From: Scleroderma bovista
Lineage: Eukaryota; Basidiomycota; Agaricomycetes; Boletales; Sclerodermataceae
Reading direction: 5' to 3'
Assembly (NCBI GenBank): GCA_037178675.1
Contig: JAYMGJ010000178.1
Coordinates: 1-64,000, forward strand
DNA: 64,000 nt
Shown here: positions 10,301 to 21,995 of the stretch, in pieces
How positions within the stretch are numbered: the first letter of the stretch is position 1
How the letters are laid out: every line of letters starts with the position of its first letter
Position numbers and translations under genes: made by a program
Notes under the pieces: generated by a model
What the model saw: the letters and a program-made list of their open reading frames with translations, nothing else
Database searches by the model: none
What the model was told of the DNA's origin: nothing

Positions 10301-12271
10301 AGGGCAAACACAGTCCTCAGTTGGAAAGTGGATCTCCAGGAAACGCTGCGTATGTTTTTGCGCGCGTCGGAGTACTTCCTTCGAGGGGTGCCCGAATCTC
10401 CGGTGCATAATGTTGTAATCGACTTTGCTCACGGAGGCGATGTAGTTAGATCTAATTATTGGGATAGATCTAATCCCAAAAATGATGTTGCAATCGTCTT
10501 CTGGGTCTGGCCCAAACCATAGGCATTCAGCTTTATGAATGAGGCTAATGCCTCTCTTATCGCCAGTGACTTTATAGTTACGCTGGAGCATTTCGCCCAT
10601 AGAAATAAGGCGTGCAGTAGCACCTGGCATATGGAGCACTTGGGTGAGTGTAATAACTTTCTCATCCCCAGAGTTGTGGTCTAGGCACCGGAGTAATACC
10701 ATGCCAATGCCAGCAATTAGTGCTACACCATTTGCAGTTTTGGTGTAGTGCGCTCGCTTTAGCGCGTTATAGGAGGCGAAATCGCCTATGTCACCAGTGA
10801 AGTGGCATGATGTGCCTGAGTCTAGGAGCCAGAAGGCACCAGATAGTTCGCTGTCATCAACCATTTTTCCCTTACAGCCAGCACAGTGTGCATCATTCGA
10901 ACAGGAACAGATATATGCATTGCTCGAGGGGACACGACACGACATATTGTAGGTACTACTCGCTATATACAGTGACGGCATGAAGCGCACATGTAAAGGG
11001 AGTGTGTCAGTGTCGGTCAGCACGTGTGCAGAAGGTACTTGCCTGAAAAGGCTGGCCTCCGCGCCCATTGCCATCGACGTCGCGTTGTAGCGGTCGAGGA
11101 CCATCGCGTCGATCTTATCGAACTCGTCATCAGCGAAGGGCTCGTGGGCGAAAGGTTCATCATCCCCAAGGGAGATGGCATCCTCCTCATACATTGTGAT
11201 GCGCTCCTCGAGACGAGGGCGCTTCAACGAGGAGGGACCGGCCTCGGGCTGGTCCAGGTTCGCACTTGCCATCGACACAACTTGGTCGAGGGTGCGGATG
11301 GTTTGGCAGGAGGGCTCTACCCCCAGACGGTGTGCCAGGTCGAAGGCCTTGATAGTGTTTTTGAATGCGGGGGGGCCGTAGTGGGCAGCACCGGGAGTGT
11401 GGGCCAAGGCGCGAGGGTCGACGGTGGGCTCTGGTCCATCATAGTGGACGTAAGTGGCGAAGGCGGCCTGTTGGGCGTTCTCGCGGCAAGCGCGAGCCTT
11501 CTTGCCGCCACGTCGAGTGCGGCCTCCCTGTCCTTGGGCAGGAGCGTTTCCGCTCGTACCGCCGTTGGACCCGCCTTGCTGCTGCTGCTGCCTCTGGGGC
11601 TGCTGCTGCTGCTGGGCGAACTTTGGGTCAGCCGGCTTGCGCTTCACAGCGCTAAGCTTGTTGGCCTGGGGGCCCTTACCACCGGCACGCAAAGAGGCGC
11701 CTTTCTGCTCGAAGGAGAGCGTGGCGGCCTTTACGATCCCGTCGGGCTTCAGGTTCTTGATCTCATCCGGCGACGTTTGGCTGAGTATCTGAGCTACGAC
11801 CTCCATAGTGGGAGGGAGCTTGCATAGAATGATCATTGCCTGCACGGGGGCAGGGAACTCGAAGCCGGCATCTTTGAGGTAGGCGAAGTGGCTAAGCACT
11901 TTGGTGATGGCCGGAGCAGGATGGGAGCCAGCGGGGATGGTAGTCGCCAGGAGCTTGCTAAGCTCAGCGTAGGCAGAGCCGATACTGGGGGCACCGAAGT
12001 TCTTCTTGAGGTGGTCCCAGACGTCCTTAACGTTGTCGAGGTTGGAGACAGCGACCTGGATAGAGGGGGCGAGGCGCAAGGTGATATTACCGAGCGCTCT
12101 CTCGGTGTTGTCGTCCCATTCCTTACGGTCATCATGACCGGCAACGGGTTGCGTCGTCGAGTAAACGTACCATTGGCCTTGTGCCCGAAGGTAGGCCTGC
12201 ATAGAGGTGTGCCACTGCTGCCAGTTGGAGCCAGTGAACACGGGAACCATCTTGTCAAGAGCGCTGGACAT
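7340..12271 (-). pseudogene. Copia Gag-Pol of copy 2, broken by one nonsense codon
   Basis: Collinear with the 1,645-aa protein of copy 1, starting at ATG 12271. Codon 1160 is TGA (8792-8794) where copy 1 has CGA, in LRKRKVFELV just before the reverse transcriptase. The frame is otherwise open to the stop at 7340. Protease (DSGTS), integrase and RT (YVDD) motifs remain. Many differences from copy 1 are Arg to His, Cys or Trp, as expected from C-to-T change at CpG. A small in-frame indel distinguishes the copies before the protease. Only Gag, protease and integrase (1,159 aa) could still be made without readthrough. Confidence 0.93.
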
Positions 12272-12654
12272 GGTGATGTTCTGTTGGGAGTCAACGGAGT
12301 CAGCAAGTGAATGCGACAACGGACAAGCAAGAAGAGAAGAAACACCTGAGTGCTAGTGAAAGCACTTCTGTCAACAGCTAACTCATGACTAGGGTATGCC
12401 AGCGCAAGTCGTCGACGATGTTCGCCATGGTTGGCGCAAGTCATCGACGAACTTCGCCTGTGGCAGTACAGGTGCTCAACTAGGAGCTCACTGTCTGGCG
12501 CAAGTCGTCGACCGACTTCGCCTTGTGGCTGTGCAGGGGCTCAGCTAGGAGCTCACTGTGGTCCACAGCGTCAAGCTAGTTAAAGCGACACTCAGGGAGC
12601 TGGAGCGCTGTCTGGTGCATTGCTGCACACAGTGCGCTCACAGGGCTCATAACC

Positions 12655-12696
12655 TGTTAAAGCAATACCTATGTACGTAGAGGAACTGCTTCAACA
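12655..12696 (-). repeat. Upstream LTR remnant of copy 2, 42 bp
   Basis: On the minus strand it consists of the first 8 nt of the LTR joined to its last 34 nt. A 246-bp internal deletion with AG at both breakpoints explains it. The tRNA-Met primer site follows normally and ATCCG flanks it. Confidence 0.85.
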
Positions 12697-12701
12697 ATCC
12701 G

Positions 12702-13548
12702 TCTCTGCTCCGACAATTGACGCTCCGTCTCCTTTTAGTAAACAGTTCTGCACTTACACCTCCAGTTATTGTATGCTTCCGTTCCGCTTCCATTCCTGCT
12801 TCCCTTGTTCCCGTTTTAGATTAGATCTGATTACTCATAGTTGTGTCCCGTTAACCTTTTGATCCGTTACGCTTATCACTGATCTCCATTCCATGTATGT
12901 TACTCATCCGTATTGTCAGATGGCTTGTGCACAGGGAACTAGCTCAGAGGCAAACTCAGTGTCTGGTGTGGAACACTTGATATAACTAACCTAGCTCAGA
13001 GGCAAACTAAGTAAGTTAGTACTAAGTAAATGAAAGTGTGACTAGATGTCTTACCTCAGTGTCTGGTGTGGAACACTGAGGTGAAAAGAGTCCTCGAGCG
13101 GATGAAAAATCCTCCGTGCTTACATAAGGATACTCGTCGCACAAATAAGGAAACTAACAGTAAAGCCTAGATAATGGTAGTGACGAAGTAGGTCTTTCAA
13201 CAATCTGTTTGTCATCCACAGACTCTTAGCTACGTCTCCGCTATGTCTCTCTCCGCTTCTCGGTTACTGTACATATCCAATGTAAAGTATAAGTACTCCG
13301 AACGCTGAGGGGATTGTCCCTCAGTTTGAATATCATCTTGAATACTTCCCGCGAACTCACCTCTGTCTCCTCTGCCTTCTGGCAACTCTGACCTTCGTCG
13401 GACCTCCGTCTATTTGTTCCTTTGTCCTCCGAAATACAAGGACGCAGGTATCGCAAGGGCGCAGCACATACGCTGAAGCCAAGTCCTCAACACCTCCACA
13501 TCACCTCCGCCTGTCGATGACATCCCTTCAGACTTATCTCCACTGACA
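12702..13548. other. Non-coding repeat debris between copia remnants
   Basis: No gene seen. AGCTCAGAGGCAAACT occurs twice (about 12951 and 12994) and CAGTGTCTGGTGTGGAACACT occurs twice (about 12960 and 13054); the second copy is flanked so that CCTCAGTGT and ACACTGAGG can pair. A CT-rich stretch at about 13370-13440 loosely resembles 210-290 near the window start. This is probably part of a further old element lying inside the older copia. Confidence 0.35.
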
Positions 13549-13559
13549 TTGGAGTTCAT

Positions 13560-13836
13560 CGGAAGAACCGATTCTGACACAGCCTTTCAAGAAGGGCTGT
13601 GGTTGCATACCTTTTTCCAATCACTCAGCATTCCTTTCTTGCTGCCTATTCGCCTCTATGTTGACAATGCTGGCGCTATCACACTTTCCAAAGAGGCATC
13701 AAACAATCATCGCACCAAACACATAGACATTCAGTTTCATTTCTGTCACAGTCACATCGAATTGGGCACTTTTTCCACAGAGTGGTTGGCATCCTCCAAG
13801 AACACAGCAGACATTCTTACTAAGGTCTTGCCATGA
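13560..13836 (+). pseudogene. Older copia RNase H, C-terminal half
   Basis: The open frame reads FQEGLWLHTFFQSL, LYVDNAGAITLSKE, NNHRTKHIDIQFHF and NTADILTKVLP, then stop. These are the last RNase H segments of a copia polyprotein. It complements the N-terminal half at 6940-7150 without overlap. A purine tract and a TGTTG start follow at about 13880-13891. Confidence 0.8.
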
Positions 13837-13890
13837 CCAGTTTTTTCTCATCACATCTCTGGTTTGTCACTCGTGTCCCATTGAGGGGGC

Positions 13891-14085
13891 ATGTTGGGTT
13901 CAACAGGCACACTACTTTACAGTCTGTATTTAATGTGTAGTTTGTGTTTGTTTGTACCTCAGTTGTTGTTCAACAACACTGAGGTATGTTGTCTTCCAGT
14001 ACACCATTCCTTTACCTTACACTGATTGTATTGGTACCAGATTGTGTCTTTAGGTACCACTAATGTTATAAGTCATTGTTCAACA
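13891..14085 (+). repeat. Probable 3' LTR of the older copia
   Basis: It starts TGTTGGGTTCAACAGG right after TTGAGGGGGCA (a purine tract) and about 55 bp past the RNase H stop, as expected for a copia 3' LTR. The end is a guess: GTTCAACAACA recurs near 13968 and 14074 and I chose the second. No partner LTR was found. Confidence 0.45.
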
Positions 14086-14379
14086 ACACTGAGATCATGT
14101 CTTTAGTCTACAGCTATGTGGTAAGCAATAGTACACATGCATGCTTCATCAGAAGTACCTCATGTCATGATCATAGGTTCATATGTCCCCAGTATCTTCA
14201 TCCAAACCCCTGTGCCACTCACATTAACCATGTATTTTATGGGACAAAAGAATGGAAGATGGTATTAGGTGCTATCAGGTACTCAATGTTACCAGGGTAT
14301 TCCCACTTCCACATAGATACTGTGGAGGATGATCTAAAGAACCAAGTGCTTCGCTTGGTTCGGGACGGTGCTGCATCAC

Positions 14380-16038
14380 CTACTCGTAGATTCGGATGGA
14401 ATCAAACTTGAAAAACGCCCCGGAAAACGCCTCGGGGTTGTCTATGTCAGGCATTAAAGGTTCAGCAAAAGGGAAAAGGATATGACTAGATAAACACACT
14501 GTTAACGAAGTCTGCATAACAGCATATGAGTACCCTTTCACCACTTTGATGACAGGAAAAATTACTCACCAACACAGGTTGAGGGGCAAGATGACCCTTT
14601 GTAAATATCTGAATTACCAGCCCAGTCACCACCTGGAGACGTAAGAAAAATCCAAATATGTAGACGTGAAGTCACTCACAGAACGTCAAGTTGATGATGA
14701 TATTGTTAGGGCCAAAGTGGCTAGCAATGTCACAGTCCGTGTTGGGGAAATACGCAGAAGGTGTACCCTGACCGAATTATTCAATACCTCGAACTAACTC
14801 AACTTACTGTGCTTACCCAGAGACTGGTGTCGACAACAGGAGACCCCCATTGTACGTCGATAGGAGTGTCAAAGAGGTCCCAGGTGGCCCAGTACCACAC
14901 GCTAATATGCTGGTTAGTTCGCTCGACAGCAAACCTGAAATTGTATCAGTTACCGTAATTATGCACTTGTTACAACTCACCATCCACCACCAGCTTGATT
15001 GAAATTTGGACCGAAGCTAGTAGAAGCATAATCGAAAGAGGAACCACATCCGGAGTTGAAATTAGCTGCGAAGCGTGAGCTAAGAACCAACAAACGAAGT
15101 AAGTATCATACCAGTCACATCACAGTTTGTAGTCATCACCTCGCTACATTATCTGTTTTAACAGTGCAAACCGGATAATTCTGAATTCGCCTTACCCAAG
15201 TTGGTAATCATCCACGTCTGTGGGAATCGAGCAATCTGTGATGCATCTGGTGTAAGCTATACATAATCAATTGAAAAGGCCGACTTACTGGGACTGGTGT
15301 GAAGATGCGCTTGGTTTGGTCCCATGTTATTTACGCCTTCAAGGATGTCAATTTCGCCCTAGATAGTTTTCGTAAGAGAAGTAAAATAAAACAACTTTAA
15401 GCATACATTTTTTGGCCACCCAGCCTCCATAGTCTCCCAAACAGCCTTAGAAAAGGAAATTAACATTAGAAACAAGAACAGATGGGTCAAGTACTTACAG
15501 GCCACGTGCTTGAAGATATTTGGCTACATGAGCGGAAGTAGGATACATTCAGGATGTCCAACTCACCCGCAACCTTCCGGCATGTGACTGATCTTGAATC
15601 TGAAAGAAGAATGTTAATAGCAGTTGCTGGATAACCAGTTCATGGACACATACACCGCAACATGAGTAGTGTACGCTTTATTGGAGCGAATCCTAACCGA
15701 GTTTCGACCTGGACCAGTCGGAGAGAGCTCGGTGGTATCGTCTGCGCGTAGGATAAAACTATCTGAAGTGGCGACTGTTAGCTTCAGCTTCTGAGCAGTT
15801 TCGCGGTCGACATAGTTTCTGTGTCATATATGCATCAACTCGAATGCGATACGCGTGCCACGCAAAGCTACGACACGTACACTCTGCCATGAGATGGATC
15901 GGGTATAGCCTCAAAGTTGAACTTGTCGTAGAATCCTTTGCCGATGATCTCGTCGCTGAGTGAATAAGTCGCACCAGTAAATGCGGGCTTGGCTAGCGAC
16001 ACGAGTGCGAGCGCACTACCCACCAAAGAAAACCTCAT
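14380..16038 (-). CDS. GH16 secreted beta-glucanase, 324 aa, 14 exons
   Basis: Exons on the minus strand: 16038-15881, 15818-15654, 15599-15567, 15508-15499, 15445-15407, 15358-15289, 15235-15196, 15143-15112, 15065-14981, 14934-14817, 14767-14680, 14632-14570, 14511-14500, 14441-14380. All phases join and give 975 coding nt. The start ATG 16038 begins a signal peptide (MRFSLVGSALALVSLAKPA). Landmarks: GRVNYVDRETA, HMPEGCGTWPAVWE, the catalytic GEIDILEG (Glu nucleophile, Asp, Glu acid/base), NQAHLHTSP, FPNTDCDIASHFGPNN, LTFCGDWAG and NNPEAF near the end. This is the family-16 endo-beta-1,3(4)-glucanase type common in basidiomycetes, acting outside the cell on beta-glucan; substrate preference cannot be read from sequence. 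Exons of 10 and 12 nt are unusually short. Intact, sharing an upstream region with the divergent SLATT gene. Confidence 0.9.
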
Positions 16039-16072
16039 GGAAGTGGACTCAGCCTTGTTGTACCGAAAAACG

Positions 16073-16081
16073 TTATTTATA
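16073..16081 (-). promoter_or_regulatory. TATA box of the GH16 gene
   Basis: On the minus strand TATAAATAA lies about 35 bp before the chosen ATG at 16038. Its position supports that start rather than the upstream in-frame codon at 16113. Confidence 0.5.
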
Positions 16082-16897
16082 GGTATGTGAACGGATATAC
16101 ACTTAGTAGTCACTTACGAAACCAGGTGTACATTATCGGCAGCCCTATTGGTAGCGATTAGATAAGGTATACTTGAGGACCTTTGCAAATCGTCCAGTTC
16201 CCCGAAGGAGAGATCGTGCTATCTGTGTGTGTGACTGGCTTCCGTTTTGTTTCGACACTGGGATAATCTACGTAGGAGGCACTTGAGCAACGCCTCCGAA
16301 AAAAGAGTGCTGATTAGTCAGCAAAATCTCTGAATGTTGACAAGCTAATATTCTATGAAACAGTTTATAAATGATTGTACATATGTAAGTCCCCATACAA
16401 AGTTCTTCCCAATCCCGGCGCCGCGTTCGGGATACCCAGACATTGGATATGTGCTGCTGTATATAGGAGGTCAAGGTCGGCGACCAATTTCCCCACAATG
16501 AGGTTGTCAGATGGCTTCAACAGAGTCACGTGCCCGAACACCTCGCCCCGAACTACGGTAATATCAGTTCATTTCATTGAACTTGGGCCAAAGAATCAAT
16601 TATGTCGTTGTTCGGTGGGTGACCATTTTGTGATTCCACACGTCGTTTTTATCATACCTACATGGCAGTTGGCTATGCGTGCAACAGGCGTTTATGTACG
16701 TGCTTCGCCTATTCAAGTTGACATCCTGCATGCGCGTCAGCCACGCAACTTGACTCGTGGCTATCGCAGCGCTAACAGCATTATTCCATGCATCCTGGAG
16801 CACTCTGCCCCACTGTCCATTCCATGCTGATATCTAACTACCTGCTCCGTTCCGCGCTTCGATAAGGAGCCCTCGGGCAGTAGTTCTGATCACGACC

Positions 16898-18062
16898 ATG
16901 GACAGCGACCGTACACCCCGTGCCTCCTCCGTAACCCTGGACAATGCTGAGGCTCAAGCAGAACGTCGAATCCAGTCTCACGGATCCCCGATCGCCACAA
17001 GAACCCTCAATAATGCCAGCGGATATCATGCCAACGGGCCAGCAGACAACTCACAGGGAGCCAAGAATCTACCGAACGCACCGCCCGTCCCCCCCAAAGC
17101 ATTGATACTTCCTGCTGAGTCGGAAAAAAGCCCTTCCGATTCATGGGGGCAACAGCAAGAGAGTTACACGAGAGAATCGGGATGCAGATCGCCCCGAAGA
17201 AACCTCTCGTCTACAAGTCGGAGCGGCTGGGAAAGCAATTTATATACCCCATCTCACCGTACCGCGTTCAGACGAATGAGTCGGGATATCGCCCCGGGGA
17301 TAGACGCGCTTGTACCCGTTATACAAGGACGAAATGTGAGCATGCTTTTTATCTACCTAACAACGAGGACATATCTGTTTCCCAGGGGGCTCTCACAGTC
17401 GGGGAGCGCATGCAAGATACCATCGTTGATGCTGAGAAGGAGAGGGATTTCTCTGCCAAGAAAGGTGAGGGTGTTCACTCTCAGCCAATCGGTACGCCGT
17501 CTGAAACGCTATATGTGCCCTTTTATTAGCTAAACGAACCAACTTCATATTGAATGTTGCTACCGGGCTACAAGTCATGCTTGGTGCATTATTAACGGGA
17601 TTGTCTGCTGTGACCGTGGGTAAACAGGTAAGCAACAGAGTACATCACTCGATGTCTCCAGTCAGCGACATTTCTCCTTAGACCTACGTGATAACGTCGA
17701 TATTAGGTCAGTACGATTATGGTGCCTCCCAACTGGCTCATTTTTCCGTGCAGGCGCGGTATCTACACTGGTCGCCTCCTACCTAGCTCGTTCCAGAGGT
17801 TCGAACGAGCCTGAGCTTTCCATTAGCCGTGTTAAGGACCTCGATCACTTCCTTAGAGATTGCCGAGCTTTTCGGACAGATTATGGATATGCTGTCGCTG
17901 ACAATCAAAATGGCCTGGACAAAAAGTTAGAGGAGCTGAGACATCGCTTTCAAGAACTCCTGGGCAGCGCAAGCAGGTGCGTAATCTATCTATATCATCA
18001 GGACCATGCTCAAGTCCTGGTTAGCGAACGACAGATGTCATCAACTGTTTGAACGACTCTGA
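16898..18062 (+). CDS. Fungal SLATT two-TM protein, 296 aa
   Basis: Exons 16898-17335, 17386-17464, 17530-17627, 17682-17706, 17754-17976, 18035-18062; phases join and give 891 nt. The N-terminal 146 residues are polar, Pro/Ser-rich and probably disordered. Then come a short charged helix (QDTIVDAEKERDF), TM1 (about 178-203, NVATGLQVMLGALLTGLSA), TM2 (about 207-226, YVITSILGAVSTLVASYLA), and ARSRGSNEPE plus a helical tail (RVKDLDHFLRDCR). This is the SLATT_fungal pattern, the SMODS/SLOG-associating two-TM effector class. Bacterial SLATT proteins act as membrane effectors in nucleotide-signalled defence; the role in fungi is unproven. The next genes downstream are HET and kinase genes. Intact; no nucleotide-sensor domain is fused. 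Confidence 0.88.
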
Positions 18063-18599
18063 CTCGATAGGTTCTCACCACTGGCTTCCATTACCGTATA
18101 CGGCTACATATGTCTGCATGAGTTATGATTATGTCGATGCCATGCCACATTGTACATTAGAAGCATCCAGGAGCACAATAAAGGATTCCAGGAATACGGC
18201 CAATAACACATTCTTCGGAGTACTGGGAAGTGGGGACAATCATCCACCATCACTCGTTTGTTACACCATTTACGGATCCCTCTACAAGAGTTGCAATGCC
18301 CCACGCCCCTGGATCGAAGGTCTCAGCAGATGTTCCCTCGCCTTCCCCGGATGTCTGAGACTAGCCGTGCGGCCGAGTCGTGCCGTGTGCCCTATTGACT
18401 CCACACCTTTCACAACCATTCCAGCGTGCGCAAGCTTCTTATTCCTAGCCGATGATAGGGCGGACTGTGGACTGCTTTGGGACATCCCAGGCGGATGCGC
18501 AGAATCGGTGAAGCGGGAGGTGATAGGGTATATAAAGAAGCGAGGGAGTCAACAATGGTCACCAAAACGCGCCAGAGCATGGGAGCTGGAAGCTATCAG

Positions 18600-18890
18600 T
18601 GCAAATTATCCTTGTACTGGTGCACGAGTCGTGCATGTGTTTCTTCGCATCTTCCTGTGCTGCCTTGTACTTTTCTGCTGCAACCTTGATGTCATTCTGC
18701 AAATTGAGGTTCTCGATATGCGAGGATCATGAGGTTGCTCTCTTTCGGACAGAGCGGATGACACCAATGCACTATGGAGCGAACCTTGGTACCAAAGGTG
18801 CCACATTCTGGGCATCCGCGTAGACGAAGGTATCTCCGAAGGCATAGGTCATGGCGCGGACTACTTTGTAAGACCGATGAGGGAGAGCGC
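18600..18890 (-). pseudogene. SMC2-like fragments
   Basis: On the minus strand two pieces look like condensin SMC2. RAMTYAFGDTFVYADAQN (about 18870-18800) resembles the hinge-proximal AM.YVFGDTL.CADA motif. ENLNLQNDIKVAAEKYKAAQ (about 18712-18640) resembles a coiled-coil segment. They are in different frames with stops between and no start. This is probably a dead fragment; the family call rests on short motifs. Confidence 0.45.
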
Positions 18891-19158
18891 GGGATAGACC
18901 CTGTCTAGTTGAGAGAGACATGCGCGAGTTTCTGTGATAAGACGCGCGAGGAAGGACGAGAACGCCAAGCCACTCACGACATTGCGCTGAATAGGCTGCA
19001 CTCAAAACGAAATGGACGGCATGTACGATGATTACAGGCTTAGAGTAGGGATTCAATAGATATGATACACTGGCGTAAGTATCGAAAGACTGACCAACCC
19101 ATTAGCAAGAGAACCGAAGAAAAAAAAGGATCTTCACATGTCTATCTCATCCACATCA

Positions 19159-21500
19159 TTAACCCTCGTTGCCCGACCCCTCCTCAGAACCGGCGCTTTC
19201 ATTTCGATACCAAACAAATGGCTTTGCAATGTCACACAAATATGTTTTGATGCTCGAGTCAGGGTTATCGGAACCTTGTATGACCCTAGTGACGAGGTAT
19301 CTGTTGGTGAGCCGAGTAGAGAGCGAAGTCAATAATGACTCGAGGTCGTCGTTACTTGGAAGTGACAGTATCAGTGGATTGTATAAACAGAGATGGCGGC
19401 CATCTGTCAGATTCCACGCAACCACACCATCCATTGAAGATGGTTTGTACTGCTTTGGGGTGATGTCCGCCTTCAAAGAGAGCGACTCGAGGTCAGCAAA
19501 GAGGTTTCCTTCGCAGCAGAATTCCTTGGAGTCCATAAAGTGGCCATAGTCCCCCAGCTGTTCTCGTCAGGCTTAAACACTGTATGAAAGGCATGTGTGC
19601 TCACTTTGATGCCATCGGGTGCGGCTGAGAAATTACTGGGCACTCCATCTATTTTGTAGCTATCGTACCTCCTCGGCTGATCGAGTATCATGAGACCCCG
19701 CCAGTCACAGCCGGGGTTGTCCGTTCCCTAAATAAATAGTGATATCGATGCCAACGAGACGTGCAGAAAACTACCCACATCAACATCGAAGGCTTTCCAT
19801 TTACCTGGAACATTACCGAAACCAGGATCGTGAAATACCTGAAACTTAACTCTACACATCCTTGAGCTCTTCCACATGACGGACGAAATTTGAAGGAGCC
19901 CGGTTGTTCGAGGGAGACGGGTTTGCATAATGCAGATCCGACCATAGCGTTCAGCGCCAGAACTAGCCTTATTCATGTGCTGTGCATGCTCTGGCATTCC
20001 GACGAGCATTTCACGGTATTTACGCACAGTATAGTCCTGGAATGAAGGTGACGAAATCATGTCAGAATCATCAGAAATGACATGTATCCAGTCCTTGCCA
20101 AAAGACTGTCCAAGGCCCACTGCAAAGCGATGGTTAGATAGACTATCGGAATAGACTTTGATGCAAAGGGAATCGGTGCTGGTCAGCGTGAGCGTGTTGG
20201 CTGTGAATTTCTGTGGGTACGCGTCGCAAGTGAAACCATCCTCGGTGAGCGCGCTATCGTCGATTTCGAACGTGGTGTTGCGATGCGGCGGGTCTTGATA
20301 TTTGAGGTAGACTTGGCGTAGTTGTGGAGGTCCCTCTGGAGGACGTTGTCCAGAGCACGGCACTGGACATGATCTATAGTAATTGGATTCCCACAAAGCC
20401 AAAAGGATGGTCACTGGTGGATCCCATGGATCACTGCGACATGGCAGCCAGGCTTCGAAGAGTGAGCAAGAACCGCGATAGGGACGGAGGAGCATCCAAA
20501 TCTGAATGCCGCGATTCGTGATGGGGAATGTGCCGAGTCGATCCTCGATATCGTCTGCGACGGAGTCCTGTTTGAGAAATTGGATGAAATCGTCGTGGGC
20601 CACCAGCTCCATTTCACCACAATACCAGAAGTCTCTCGGGTCATCCGCGAGGATACTGCCAGTCCGCACGTTGCAATCCCATGCAAAGATGCTTTGGTCG
20701 TTCGATGCGCGGATGATCTCCAGCTGAAGACGGTGAAATGCCTTCTTCCCCTCTCCATACAGCATCGGCATATTCACGTCCAGCAGACCCATAAGAGAAT
20801 AAGCTCTGTCCTCGACTCGCGTCGTCGTCCGACGGGCCGCCCACGACATGATTTGAGCAACACACGGACGGTTTCCGCAAAGTCCATGAATCAACACATG
20901 CTCCGGAACTCCAGTGATGCCTACCAAGGTAGGTGCAAGCGTGGTCTTGTCACCTATTCTTTTCCAATTTTTGTTGAAGAACTGGACATTGCTTGGGGCT
21001 ATGAGCTCTTGCAGCGTCCACCCGCGCGAGAACCACTCCGGCCAGCCGTTGAAATCGGGATATACCTTATGGTCACTCGCAGGGGGAAATCGTGGATTGG
21101 GGACGTCGTGAAGGTACGCATAGCATACCTTCGCGTTTTCATACCACCGATACATGGAATTGATGGCCTCGGATAGCTCTGCGCTGCTCCACTTGTCGAT
21201 ACAGCAAGTGTCGACCCACAACCACTCATAACCGTCCTTCTGAGCCTGCTCGCAGCTGTGGAGGATCTTTCGATAGCCATCACGCTGGCGAATTTCGTCT
21301 CTCTTCTCCCTGTCCATCTTCGCGAGCTCGACCATCTCGTTATAGCCCACCTCTTGCGCGGTCCATCGATGGGATAGAATCGCATACTCTGTCGCTTCAT
21401 CATCGCTGAATTCGAGGACTTTGATGCGACGATCCACTTGCTTTCTCTCTCTAAACAAACTTTCCCTCTCAAGAAAGCCTTTTGCGTTGATCAGGCGCAT
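19159..21500 (-). CDS. HET-domain protein, 747 aa, 3 exons
   Basis: Exons 21500-19779, 19727-19605, 19557-19159, phase 0 at both introns, 2,244 nt. The start ATG 21500 gives MRLINAKGF, the usual HET opening; the open frame upstream is not HET-like. The HET domain (about residues 39-190) has YAILSHRW, EWLWVDTCCIDKWSSAELSE, SMYRWYENAKVCYAYL and FSRGWTLQELIAP, then a segment ending in EDRAYSLMGLLDVNMPMLYGEGKKAFHRLQ. The C-terminal 450 residues are unassigned. HET proteins set off cell death when incompatible fungal individuals fuse; the partner is unknown here. A damaged, duplicated copy including its upstream region lies at 33401-34129. No break seen in this copy. Confidence 0.9.
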
Positions 21501-21995
21501 GCTGCACAAGTGCGCGTTAGTCTCGACGGGACCATCAACTTTGGGCGGCTTTCGTACATCCTCTAACCGAACGGATGATAACGAAAGATCGGACACGGTT
21601 GCTCGATCGGAAGGTACCGTAGACGTGTAGTTGTGGTGGTACAGTTGGGCTGGTTCTACATACGTGAGGACGGCAGATAAATGGTTGCAGATGAAACCGA
21701 ATGAACACTCACAGCGACACTCTTCTACCCTCGACACAGTTAGGACGATCGATAGTGGTACTAAGGAGTCAAGGATTATCGATAAGGTGTGAGCCGATAA
21801 ACTTCGTTGCAACACATGTTGATCGATAAGGCAGAGCAGGAATGGGAAGCGAAAGTCAAGCGTGCTAGCAAGACGCTGGATGAGGCTACATATTGTGGAA
21901 TGCAAACGGCGTTACATGCGCGTTCCCCCACTTGGCTTTGATAAGCGGTAAGCTCCGGCGCTTTCGACTGCACCGCACCAGCTGATTCTTCACCC

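Larger units (their letters stand above)
7237..12696 (-). mobile_element. Ty1/copia retrotransposon, copy 2, defective, LTRs eroded
   Basis: Same family as copy 1, opposite strand. It is bounded by a perfect 5-bp target duplication ATCCG at 7232-7236 and 12697-12701, so both ends are original. Yet the LTRs are only 57 bp (7237-7293) and 42 bp (12655-12696) instead of 288. Both keep terminal TG and CA, but the TATA region is gone from both. The coding part has one nonsense codon and many CpG-type changes relative to copy 1. Confidence 0.93.

Noticed and set aside
18049..18732. 227-aa open frame on plus
   Set aside because: It starts in the last SLATT exon, has no recognisable domain and overlaps the SMC2-like scraps on the other strand.
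20580..21176. 198-aa open frame on plus inside the HET gene
   Set aside because: Antisense shadow of the HET core; no independent motif.
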